Part shown: positions 7,867 to 15,163 of the stretch, piece after piece
Layout of the letters: every line of letters starts with the position of its first letter
Numbering within the stretch: the stretch's first letter is position 1
From: Vicinamibacteria bacterium
Lineage (GTDB): Bacteria > Acidobacteriota > Vicinamibacteria > Vicinamibacterales > UBA2999
DNA length: 22,914 nt
Assembly: GCA_025924295.1 (NCBI GenBank)
Contig: JAICEG010000018.1
Span: 1-22,914 of the forward strand
Direction: 5' to 3'
The notes under the pieces: generated by a model
What the model saw: the letters and a program-made list of their open reading frames with translations, nothing else
Told to the model about the DNA's origin: nothing
The model's database searches: none
Position numbers and translations under genes: made by a program

Positions 7867-10728
7867 ATGCACAGTAGACTGCGGCGGACGCTACTTCTTG
7901 TCACTATCGGGTTCCTGGCAGTGCCGAACATGGTCGGGGCGCAGGCCCAGACCGCCATCGCCGGCGTGGTGCGCGACACGACCGGCGCCGTGCTGCCGGG
8001 CGTGACGGTCGAAGTCTCCAGCCCGGCAATCATCGAGGGGTCTCGTTCCGCCGTCACCGATACCAACGGGCAGTACCGGGTCGTGGACCTGCGCCCGGGC
8101 ACCTACAGAGTCGTCTTCACGCTGCCGGGGTTCGGTAGCATCAGGCGCGAGGGAATCGTTCTTACCGCGAACTTCGTGGCGCCGGTGAACGCCGAGATGC
8201 AGGTCGGAGCGATCGAGGAGACCGTCACCGTCACGGGTGATTCGCCGATCGTCGACGTGGTGAGCTCGACGCGCGAGGAGGTGCTGACGCGCGAAGTGCT
8301 CGATGCGATCCCGACGGGCCGGGACTTCACCACCATGGGAAACGCGCTGCCCTCGGTCAACATGGGGCGGTTCGACGTCGGCGGCAGCTCGACGAACCAG
8401 CAGGGGACGCTGACCGCGTTCGGCAGCCGGGGCGAGGACCTGAACGTCCAGATTGATGGCATGAACGGGGCCAACGCGGGGTGGGGCGAAGGCTGGTTCA
8501 CCATCATCTATCACAACGAGGCGGACTATCAGGAGATGGCCTACTCGACCGCGGGCTCGAACGCCGAGAACCGGACGGGCGGCGTGGTGATCAACATGAT
8601 CCCGCGCGTCGGCGGGAACGAGTTCCGCGTGAGCTCTGTCCTGACATACGCGAGCGACAGCATGCAGGCAAGCAACATCGACGATGAGCTCCGCGCCCAG
8701 GGATTTACGCTCGAAGGGGGCCTGGACCACTTGTATGACGCCAACTTCAGCGTGGGCGGGCCGGTCGTGCGCGACCGGATATGGTTCTACGGGTCGGCCC
8801 GGAGGTGGGCGAACTTCAACAAGCTGCCGGGCATTACGCACAAAGACGGGTCCCAGGCGATCGATGACACCACGTTCGGGGCTTTCACGGGCCGGGGGAC
8901 CATGCAGATCGGGAACAGCCGGATCACCGGATCGTATGGCTGGCACCCACGGGACCGCCCCGGATTCAACATCGAGCAGCTCAATGGCGCTCCCGAGGCG
9001 TTCAACGCCTATCCCAACCGGCCGTACCTGGTCCAGCTACGGTCAACGTCGACGCTGACCTCCCGGCTGCTCCTCGAGTCCGGATACACACGCAATTTCT
9101 GGCATGCCGAACTGCAGTATCCCCCCAGCGTGCGTCAGGCCACCTGCTTCGTCGCCTGGGTTCAGTGCGCGCCGGGCACCGACTACGGCGACATCCGGAA
9201 GTATGACGCTGCGCTCGACTGGCGGTGGAACGGCCCTCCCAGTGGGATCAGTGATTACAACATGCCGTCGGACGTCTTCATGACGAGCCTGTCGTGGGTG
9301 ACCGGCGAGCACAATGTCAAGTTCGGTGTGACGTACAGCCAGGGCGATGTGAATATCGACACCGGATCGAACAACGGCTCCATCGAACAGCGCTATCGGA
9401 ACGGCGTACCGTTTTCGGTGAGTATCAACGCCACCCCCACCGTCAGGCGCACCGGGCTCGACCACGATGTCGGCCTGTACGTGCAGGATTCGTGGACTCG
9501 CGGGCGGCTCACGTTGAACCCGGGAATCCGGTTCGACTACATCAAGTCGAGTATCCGGGATCAGACGATGCCGGCCGGCCGGTTTGCGCCGGAGCGGGTG
9601 TTCACACAGGCCGATTACAAGTACATCCCGCGTTTCACGGACATCTCACCCCGACTCGGGGTGGCTTACGATCTGTTCGGGAACGGCAAGACCGCCGTGA
9701 AGAGCGCCGTGGGCCGGTACCTGCAGAATTTCGGGGACAACTTGGCGGCCGCCTACAACCCAGGGAGCGGCGGCTCGACGACCGCCACGTGGACCGATCC
9801 CAACAGGGACGACATCGCGCAGGAGAGCGAACTGGGTCCGCTTGCCAACCCGAATTTCTGGGGGCCGGCCGGCCGGCCCACTCCCGACCCGGACCAGCAG
9901 CGGCCGTATCAGATGCTCTACAACGTGTCTGTGCAGCAGGAGCTGAGGCCGGGGCTGTCGGCCACCCTCGGCTATTACCACCGCCGGTACCACGACATGC
10001 TGTGGACGGACAACCTGGCGACCACCCACGCGGACTACTCAATCATTCGGATCCCCGACCCGCGCCTCAACGGCCAGACGCTCGATGTCTACAGCATCGA
10101 TCCCGCCAAGTTCGGCCTCGTCGACCAATACGCGACGAACTCTGGCGAGAACTCCCGGACCTACCACGGCGTCGATCTGTCCTTCATCGCGCGGTTGCGT
10201 GCCGGAGCGCAGGTACAGGGCGGGGTCAACTCGGGCAAGACACACATTCATGATTGCGAGACCGACGACCCGAACTCCCTGCGCTTCTGCGATCGATCGT
10301 ATGCGTTCCGGACGCAGGTCAAGCTGAGTGGCACCGTGCCGCTGCCGTACAAGTTCCGGGTGAGCGGCGTCTTCTCGAGCCTGCCTGGCCAGCAAAGCGA
10401 TCGTGAAGGCGACTTCACCGGGTTGGATTTGCCCGTCACGTACACAGTGGCGCGCGCGCAGGCGCCGGGCTTGGTCCAGCCCAGTGTGAACCTGCTCTTG
10501 AGCGAGCCGGATGAGTACACCCTCGAGCGGTCGAACCAACTGGATATCTCTTTCTCGCGGGACTTCACTGTCAATGGGCTGCGATTTCGGCCGCAGGTGG
10601 ATATCTTCAACGCCTTCAACAGCAACGCCGTCATTCGCGTGATTACCGCGTACGGACCCTCGCTGCTGAGCCCGCGGGAAATCCTGGCCGGGCGTCTGAT
10701 GAGGCTCAACTTGCGCGTCGACTTCTGA
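7867..10728 (+). CDS. Second TonB-dependent receptor, Oar-like, paralogue of the first
   Basis: 953 residues from the ATG at 7867. A Sec signal peptide (about 1-27, 'MHSRLRRTLLLVTIGFLAVP' onward to 'GAQA') precedes a CarboxypepD_reg domain ('GVVRDTTGAVLPGVTVEVSS', 'GQYRVVDLRPGTYRVVF'). The plug ('DAIPTGRDFTTMG', 'VVINMIPRVGGNEF') and a barrel follow, ending in 'LMRLNLRVDF' with a terminal Phe. The first 150 residues are very close to the receptor at 3383, and the barrels align throughout with more drift, so this is a tandem paralogue separated by the PrpD-like gene. It keeps the acidic loop (D644, DPNRDDIAQESE) and the Cys pairs 'TCFVAWVQC' and 'CETDDPNSLRFC', but lacks the plug CAC motif. 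It is likely an importer for a related but distinct ligand. An intrinsic terminator follows closely. Confidence 0.95.
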   Translation: MHSRLRRTLLLVTIGFLAVPNMVGAQAQTAIAGVVRDTTGAVLPGVTVEVSSPAIIEGSRSAVTDTNGQYRVVDLRPGTYRVVFTLPGFGSIRREGIVLTANFVAPVNAEMQVGAIEETVTVTGDSPIVDVVSSTREEVLTREVLDAIPTGRDFTTMGNALPSVNMGRFDVGGSSTNQQGTLTAFGSRGEDLNVQIDGMNGANAGWGEGWFTIIYHNEADYQEMAYSTAGSNAENRTGGVVINMIPRVGGNEFRVSSVLTYASDSMQASNIDDELRAQGFTLEGGLDHLYDANFSVGGPVVRDRIWFYGSARRWANFNKLPGITHKDGSQAIDDTTFGAFTGRGTMQIGNSRITGSYGWHPRDRPGFNIEQLNGAPEAFNAYPNRPYLVQLRSTSTLTSRLLLESGYTRNFWHAELQYPPSVRQATCFVAWVQCAPGTDYGDIRKYDAALDWRWNGPPSGISDYNMPSDVFMTSLSWVTGEHNVKFGVTYSQGDVNIDTGSNNGSIEQRYRNGVPFSVSINATPTVRRTGLDHDVGLYVQDSWTRGRLTLNPGIRFDYIKSSIRDQTMPAGRFAPERVFTQADYKYIPRFTDISPRLGVAYDLFGNGKTAVKSAVGRYLQNFGDNLAAAYNPGSGGSTTATWTDPNRDDIAQESELGPLANPNFWGPAGRPTPDPDQQRPYQMLYNVSVQQELRPGLSATLGYYHRRYHDMLWTDNLATTHADYSIIRIPDPRLNGQTLDVYSIDPAKFGLVDQYATNSGENSRTYHGVDLSFIARLRAGAQVQGGVNSGKTHIHDCETDDPNSLRFCDRSYAFRTQVKLSGTVPLPYKFRVSGVFSSLPGQQSDREGDFTGLDLPVTYTVARAQAPGLVQPSVNLLLSEPDEYTLERSNQLDISFSRDFTVNGLRFRPQVDIFNAFNSNAVIRVITAYGPSLLSPREILAGRLMRLNLRVDF

Positions 10729-10765
10729 GGCCGTCAACCCTCTGGCGATTTGTTCGGCGTTGATG

Positions 10766-10804
10766 ACGAGCCGCGCGAGCACGAATCGCGCGGCTCGTTT
10801 TTTT
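10766..10804 (+). terminator. Intrinsic terminator of the second receptor
   Basis: A perfect 13-base stem, ACGAGCCGCGCGA (10766-10778) with TCGCGCGGCTCGT (10786-10798), has a 7-base loop and runs into seven T (10798-10804). It lies 37 bases after the receptor stop and ends transcription on the plus strand. Confidence 0.93.
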
Positions 10805-10813
10805 GAACGGACC

Positions 10814-10857
10814 GTGTAGCGGCGAGTCAAGGCGGGTCTGAAGACCCGCCTCTACAC
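10814..10857. repeat. REP-like palindrome in convergent gap
   Basis: AGGCGGGTCT (10830-10839) and AGACCCGCCT (10842-10851) form a perfect 10-base stem with a GA loop. An outer GTGTAG/CTACAC pair (10814-10819 and 10852-10857) closes around it with a one-sided 10-base bulge. It sits between a plus-strand terminator and the 3' end of the minus-strand CapA gene. It carries no T-run, and the form resembles dispersed extragenic palindromes. The bulge ends with CGAGTCAAGG (10823-10832), which recurs at 13947-13956. Confidence 0.6.
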
Positions 10858-10873
10858 CGTGTGAAGAACGGCT

Positions 10874-12412
10874 CTATTGCGCGCCGGCCGTCGAGTTTTG
10901 CGGCGCCGCGACGCGAATCACGCCGACGCCATTCTCAATCGTCATGTTCGTGCCGAAGGGCTTCGACAGCCGTTGCACCTTTTCGAGAATCTCGCGCGCG
11001 ACTTCGGGCGTCGGCATCATGGGGATACCAATCTTCGAAATGGGCCGGAGGCCCTTGCCGACATCCACCGGGTGGACGCGGACCTCGACCAGCCGGCCGC
11101 GCTCGAAGCGGCTGACGGCGAGCAGCGCTTCCATATTGTCCTGATGCGACAGGAGCAGGCGATCGATGTTGGCCTGGTTGCGTTCCGCGCGCGTCAAATC
11201 GCCTGGCGGATTGGCCTGTTCGCCGCCGACCGGCGAGTTCATGTAGAAGGCGAAATTGGACAGTCCGTAGAAGATCGGCTTGCCCTTGTAAATCTCGATG
11301 CCGCGAAGCGTGTGCACACCCTGGCCGAGGAATGCGTCGGCGCCATTGTCGATGGCGGCATGGGCGAATTCGACGAGAAAGTCAGGCACGTCGTTGTCGA
11401 ACGAGTAGCGTTGGAACTCGTAGCTGTTCTGGTGGGCGTGGACCGCGACCATCATGAAGTCCGAGAAGAACTTCCCGTTGCGGATGCTGCGCAGGTTCTC
11501 CCTCAAATCGCTCGCGTTCATCTCATAGCGCAGGTCGCCGGTCCGCGGGCCGATCCGGTAGTTCTTGCCGAAGAGTTCCAGTCGATCCGCGCGATCGGCT
11601 CGTTCAGCGGGAAGCGCGATGGGCACCGACACTTCGCCGCGCCGCGCGAGCACTGCATCGTGGATCTTTTTCAACGCCTGAAATTCGTCCGCAGTGACGA
11701 TGTTGTAGGTGGTCAGTCGAAGCGGATTCAACCCGGGACGGCCCCCCATGTTCCCCGAACGGGAGGTCGCAGCCGTGCGGAGGAACGAGTAGCCCTGGTT
11801 GTCTCCGGGCGCGCCCTCGCTGATCGGCATCAACCCGACGAGCCCCACGCGTCCTTTCGGTGTCACCAGATAGGCCGCGTCGCGCGCTTCTTCGAGATTC
11901 CGTCCGGTGCCGGCATGCACGACCCCGGCTTCGTCGAGCAATGCATTTGTCGAGAACATCCCTTCGTCGCCGTTGTCGCCAGTATGGTTGTTGGCGCGGT
12001 TGACGACTGTGATGCCCATTGCCTTCATATCGGCCGCCGCCTGCTTCGGTGCGAGGAGACCGCCGAAGGGGCCAGTGAAGCGCGGCAGGTCGGCGATCGA
12101 GGATTCAGCGTTCGCGAATCCAACGTCAGCATCGCGAATGATTTTCAACAGGCTCTGCAGTCGTGGCTCCTGCAGCGGGGTGATGGGCGCCATTGCGCCA
12201 AAGACGTCGCCAACGGCGGCGAGCGTGAAGGGCGCGTCGATTTTCATCACCAGCTCGCGTGCAGGATCGAGCCGGCCGGCATTCGGCGCCTGGGCGGCGC
12301 CCGCTCCCTCTCCGATGACAGGCTGGCTCCAGGGCGACGCGATGACCAAACCGGCAGCCGCCAGGACCGACAGCCGCGAGAACGTCCACACCAACGTGCT
12401 GGCCGTGCTCAT
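10874..12412 (-). CDS. CapA-family (metallophosphatase-fold) exported protein
   Basis: 512 residues from the ATG at 12412, chosen because GGGAGGAG (12427-12420) lies seven bases upstream; a longer frame from 12460 has no such site. Residues 1 to about 40 form a signal peptide or anchor. The CapA/PgsA metallophosphatase-like core shows 'LAAVGDVFG' (D69), 'NAES' (101-104), 'NRANNHTGD' (NNH 141-143), 'VAVHAHQN' (H325) and 'GVHTLRGIEIYKGKPIFYGL' followed by SNF. Family members act in poly-gamma-glutamate or capsule handling, but no PgsB/C genes are nearby, so the substrate is unknown. In the 'HxHE' position of the sister protein this one has HAHQ, a Glu-to-Gln change. Its neighbour across the divergent gap is a paralogue with the same C-terminal 'IENGVGV' ending. 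Confidence 0.9.
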   Translation of the reverse strand: MSTASTLVWTFSRLSVLAAAGLVIASPWSQPVIGEGAGAAQAPNAGRLDPARELVMKIDAPFTLAAVGDVFGAMAPITPLQEPRLQSLLKIIRDADVGFANAESSIADLPRFTGPFGGLLAPKQAAADMKAMGITVVNRANNHTGDNGDEGMFSTNALLDEAGVVHAGTGRNLEEARDAAYLVTPKGRVGLVGLMPISEGAPGDNQGYSFLRTAATSRSGNMGGRPGLNPLRLTTYNIVTADEFQALKKIHDAVLARRGEVSVPIALPAERADRADRLELFGKNYRIGPRTGDLRYEMNASDLRENLRSIRNGKFFSDFMMVAVHAHQNSYEFQRYSFDNDVPDFLVEFAHAAIDNGADAFLGQGVHTLRGIEIYKGKPIFYGLSNFAFYMNSPVGGEQANPPGDLTRAERNQANIDRLLLSHQDNMEALLAVSRFERGRLVEVRVHPVDVGKGLRPISKIGIPMMPTPEVAREILEKVQRLSKPFGTNMTIENGVGVIRVAAPQNSTAGAQ

Positions 12413-12419
12413 GTTGGCG

Positions 12420-12427
12420 CTCCTCCC
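12420..12427 (-). promoter_or_regulatory. Ribosome binding site that sets the CapA start
   Basis: GGGAGGAG on the minus strand, seven bases before the ATG at 12412. It argues against the upstream in-frame ATG at 12460. Confidence 0.8.
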
Positions 12428-12467
12428 GGACTGAAGCGAAAGGCGCGCTGAGTCTTGCACGACACTC

Positions 12468-12501
12468 GAGTATCGTCAAGCCGCCGTGCCGCTTGATACT
12501 C
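12468..12501. promoter_or_regulatory. Inverted repeat in the divergent CapA promoter region
   Basis: GAGTATC-gt-CAAG (12468-12480) and CTTGATACTC (12492-12501) are near-perfect inverted arms separated by 11 bases, centred between the divergent starts at 12412 and 12528. The symmetry and position fit an operator for a dimeric regulator controlling both genes, though no regulator gene is present. TTGACG on the minus strand (12479-12474) inside the left arm could be a -35 box for the minus gene, with a weak AAGACT (12456-12451) downstream. Confidence 0.45.
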
Positions 12502-12527
12502 TCGTGAAACAGCGAGCTCGAGTACGC

Positions 12528-13946
12528 ATGAAGGTCAAGCACACGAAGAGTGTCTGGGCTGGTGCTGCGGTGCTGGTTGCGATCGCGCTTGTCCTGCTTT
12601 ACGCGATCGGATGGTCACGCACGGTGCCCGACGACGCCGGGAGCCCAGCGGTAGTGCCGCCGGCCCTTCCTCCCACCGGGCCGGTGACCATCGCCGCCGT
12701 TGGCGATCTGATGTTTGGCGACGCGATCACTGCATCGGACAGGGACGCCGAATTCGAGACCATCGTCCAGGTCGTGCGTGGCGCGAGCGTGGCGATTGGA
12801 AACCTCGAGATGAGCCTGATCGGAGACGACCGGTCTGAAGAAGCTCGCCGCAGCCGGAGTCCACGATGGACGTTTGGATCGGCACGCGAAGCCTCGGAAC
12901 TGAAGACGCTCGGATTCGACGTCGTCGGCCTGGCGAACAATCATGCGACCGACTACGGCATGCCCGGCATGCTCGACACCCGTGCCATCCTGACAGCGTC
13001 GGGGCTCTTCCCTGCCGGAGCCGGCATGTACCTCGATGAAGCGCGAGCGCCGGTCCTGGTCGGTTCCGGCCCGCGAAAGATCGCTGTGCTCGCCGTTGCC
13101 ACGTCTGCGTCGCCCGCGTCGATGGCGAAGCGATCTTCGGCCAACAGCAAGGGATGGCCCGGTATCAACCTCTTGAGATACGCCGCGGATGTGACCGTGG
13201 ATGCGCGAACGTACGAGACCTTGCGACAGTCAACGGCGCTGCCGAGCCACGATTCGAGCGGCAGCGATCGTCTGGAGGCGTTCGGCGCCACGATCAGGAA
13301 GGGGACCGCGACCTCGGTGACCCTCATTCCTGACGCCGGTGACGTCTCTGAAATCCTGGCTGAAGTACGTCGCGCTCGCGCGGTTGCCGATGCCGTCGTG
13401 CTCTCGGTCCATAGCCACGAGCCGAGCAACGACAGCGACGAGCCCGCCGAGTTCTTCAGAACCTTCGCACGACAAGCCATCGACGCTGGCGCGGCCCTTG
13501 TCGTCGGCCATGGTCCGCACCAGTTACGAGGTGTGGAGGTCTACGAGCGCGGCGCGATTCTCTACAGCCTCGGCAACTTCATATATCGACCGAGCCAAGG
13601 ACATGCGCACGCAAGTGATCCCTATGATGCGGGAACCGACATGTACGGCCTCGCGATGGGAATATCACCCGGCGAGGCTCCAATCCGCTTCGGTTCCGAC
13701 GACGAAAGATGGTGGGAAGGCGCAGTGGCAATCGCGACTCTGGACGCAGGCCTTCCGCTTTCGCTGCAGATCCATCCCGTTGACCTTGGAGTGGAGACTC
13801 CGGGCCGCCGTGGCCTGCCGCGGAGGCCGACCTCGCCACGCGCCGTCAGGAGTCTCGAGAGGCTCGCGCGGCTCTCCCAGCGATATGGCACGACGATTCG
13901 CATCGAGAACGGCGTCGGCGTCGTCCAGATCACCCGGGAACAGTAA
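12528..13946 (+). CDS. Second CapA-family protein, membrane-anchored
   Basis: 472 residues from the ATG at 12528; a GTG at 12486 would add 14 residues, and neither has a strong ribosome site, so the start is uncertain. Residues about 9-28 ('VWAGAAVLVAIALVLLYAIG') form a transmembrane anchor, followed by a Pro-rich linker. The catalytic-fold motifs are 'AAVGDLMFGD' (D60), 'GNLEMSL' (N92, E94), 'GLANNHATD' (137-142), 'SVHSHEPSND' (H295, H297, E298) and 'VGHGPHQLRGVEVYERGAIL' with YSLGNF after it. The full metal-site set is retained, unlike the divergent paralogue. Both share 'PG-N-LR' in the middle and 'IENGVGV' at the end, marking one subfamily. Probable role is hydrolysis or transfer on an extracytoplasmic polymer or phosphoester; this is inferred from the fold only. 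Confidence 0.9.
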   Translation: MKVKHTKSVWAGAAVLVAIALVLLYAIGWSRTVPDDAGSPAVVPPALPPTGPVTIAAVGDLMFGDAITASDRDAEFETIVQVVRGASVAIGNLEMSLIGDDRSEEARRSRSPRWTFGSAREASELKTLGFDVVGLANNHATDYGMPGMLDTRAILTASGLFPAGAGMYLDEARAPVLVGSGPRKIAVLAVATSASPASMAKRSSANSKGWPGINLLRYAADVTVDARTYETLRQSTALPSHDSSGSDRLEAFGATIRKGTATSVTLIPDAGDVSEILAEVRRARAVADAVVLSVHSHEPSNDSDEPAEFFRTFARQAIDAGAALVVGHGPHQLRGVEVYERGAILYSLGNFIYRPSQGHAHASDPYDAGTDMYGLAMGISPGEAPIRFGSDDERWWEGAVAIATLDAGLPLSLQIHPVDLGVETPGRRGLPRRPTSPRAVRSLERLARLSQRYGTTIRIENGVGVVQITREQ

Positions 13947-14088
13947 CGAGTCAAGGGCTTCGCCCTTGATATCCGCGAAGCCCTCGACGTTCCAGTGTCT
14001 TCTTGCCGCGCTCTGCGCGGCGGACCGTTGTGCGGTGCTCGCAACGAGTACTAAATTCGCGTCCGGGCCCGCCACAACGGTCTAGACA
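13947..14088. repeat. Palindrome-rich convergent intergenic region (three stem-loops)
   Basis: This 142-base gap between converging genes is almost wholly palindromic. First, GTCAAGGGCTTCGC (13950-13963) pairs with GCGAAGCCCTCGAC (13975-13988) with one mismatch; a competing smaller stem is TCAAGGGC/GCCCTTGA (13951-13958, 13962-13969). Second, GCCGCGC-tct-GCGCGGC is a perfect 7-base stem (14005-14021). Third, GACCGTTGTG (14023-14032) and CACAACGGTC (14073-14082) are perfect 10-base arms 40 bases apart, with an inner CTCG-caa-CGAG hairpin (14038-14048). No T-runs are present. The region may work as a bidirectional barrier or be a REP/MITE-type element. Confidence 0.65.
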
Positions 14089-15042
14089 CTATCCAGCCAG
14101 GAATGCCTTCACCACGGCGAGCCAGACGCCAGGCGTGTCGAGATGCGGATAATGACCGGCATCGGGAATCGTCACCACCTCGAAGTGTGGGAAGGCCTTC
14201 AGCTGTTCCTGTGTTTCGCGCGGCACGAGGTTGCTCCTCGCGCCCACCATGTAGAGCGTTGGCGCCTTGATCTGCTTGATGTATTTCCAGAGGTCCACCG
14301 GGCCGAGTCCCTGCGTGACGTTCGGATCGTACTTCCAGACGATGCGTCCGTTCGGCAGCTTCTTGGTCTCGTGACGAACCCAATTCCGATGCGTCTCTTC
14401 CGGAATTCGCGTCTGCCCTCGCCGCATCGAGGCCAGTAACTCTTCCTCCGATGCCCACCCCTCGGTTTCCTTTTGTATCCGTTGCGTCAAGGTCGTGGTG
14501 ACGGACTCGGGACGCTCCGGCCCGACGTCCTCGACGATGACCTTGCCCGTTCTGTCGGGATGGAGCCCGGCGTACACCTGCACGACGCGGCCGCCCATCG
14601 AGTTCCCCGTCAGCACGATGTCGCGCAGGTTCAGTTGCTGGACGAGGTCGTGCAGATCTCGAACGAAGTCCTCGACCAGGTATTCGCCCTTGGGAGACCA
14701 ATCCGAGTCGCCGAACCCGCGCAGGTCCATCGCGATGACGTGAAAATCGCGATGAAGAAGGGGGGCGATGTGATCGAAGGTGTGCGCGGATCGATTGATG
14801 CCGTGAAGCATGATGAACGGCCGCTTCCCCGCGCTACCCCAATCGAGGTAGTGAATTCGTCGGCCTTCCTTGGTCGTGATGAAACGGTCCTGGTAGGCCG
14901 CGGGCGCGGTCGGGCTCTGCGCGCGGACAATGACGCTGATCGACGACCACTCTGACAGGGTCAACCCACTGGCGACAACAGCGGCGGTAAGCCAGAGGAT
15001 CAGCTTGTGCTGCTGCAACCACGGCGACAGGCTGCGTTTCAT
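14089..15042 (-). CDS. Alpha/beta hydrolase, exported or membrane-anchored
   Basis: 317 residues. GGGAGG lies just upstream of the ATG at 15042. An N-terminal hydrophobic stretch (about 13-41, 'LILWLTAAVVASGLTL') indicates a signal peptide or anchor. The core has the oxyanion 'HGINRS' (from H80), 'MDLRGFGDSDWS' (from M105), the nucleophile elbow 'GNSMGG' with S148, a helical cap, and the catalytic His in 'DAGHYPHLD' (H297). The usual Asp position after strand 6/7 reads 'GARSNLVP', so N271 stands where many relatives have Asp; the acid may come from elsewhere. The protein resembles the broad epoxide-hydrolase/enol-lactonase/esterase group, and substrate cannot be told. It is transcribed alone, divergent from the DUF1592 operon. 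Confidence 0.92.
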   Translation of the reverse strand: MKRSLSPWLQQHKLILWLTAAVVASGLTLSEWSSISVIVRAQSPTAPAAYQDRFITTKEGRRIHYLDWGSAGKRPFIMLHGINRSAHTFDHIAPLLHRDFHVIAMDLRGFGDSDWSPKGEYLVEDFVRDLHDLVQQLNLRDIVLTGNSMGGRVVQVYAGLHPDRTGKVIVEDVGPERPESVTTTLTQRIQKETEGWASEEELLASMRRGQTRIPEETHRNWVRHETKKLPNGRIVWKYDPNVTQGLGPVDLWKYIKQIKAPTLYMVGARSNLVPRETQEQLKAFPHFEVVTIPDAGHYPHLDTPGVWLAVVKAFLAG

Positions 15043-15081
15043 AAGACCTCCCGTTCCGGCGTCCCAGACAGTTCGCTGCCG

Positions 15082-15087
15082 ATTCTA
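15082..15087 (-). promoter_or_regulatory. Possible -10 box for the alpha/beta hydrolase
   Basis: TAGAAT on the minus strand (15087-15082) lies 40 bases before the hydrolase ATG at 15042 and matches five of six consensus positions. No good -35 box is seen at 17 bases (GATCGG). Confidence 0.3.
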
Positions 15088-15097
15088 TATCTCGCCT

Positions 15098-15103
15098 TAT
15101 AAT
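15098..15103 (+). promoter_or_regulatory. Consensus -10 box for the DUF1592-DUF1552-ankyrin operon
   Basis: A perfect TATAAT at 15098-15103 stands out in this GC-rich divergent gap, with an AT-rich run before it. A start near 15110 would leave a leader of about 54 bases before the ATG at 15164. No strong -35 lies at 17 bases; TTCGCT at 15072-15077 is the nearest partial match with a 20-base spacer. Confidence 0.5.
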
Positions 15104-15163
15104 TCCGATCCGGTAGACACGGCGTTCCTCCGGGACTTTCGCAAGGGAGAGTGCGGGCGCAGG

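Noticed and set aside
10877..12451. 524-residue plus-strand open frame opposite the minus-strand CapA gene
   Set aside because: The minus-strand frame has all CapA motifs, a signal peptide and a strong ribosome site. The plus frame is its shadow.
14930..15163. N-terminal extension of the second DUF1592 frame
   Set aside because: It overlaps the 5' end of the divergent hydrolase and the likely promoter TATAAT, and has no signal peptide; the ATG at 15164 does.
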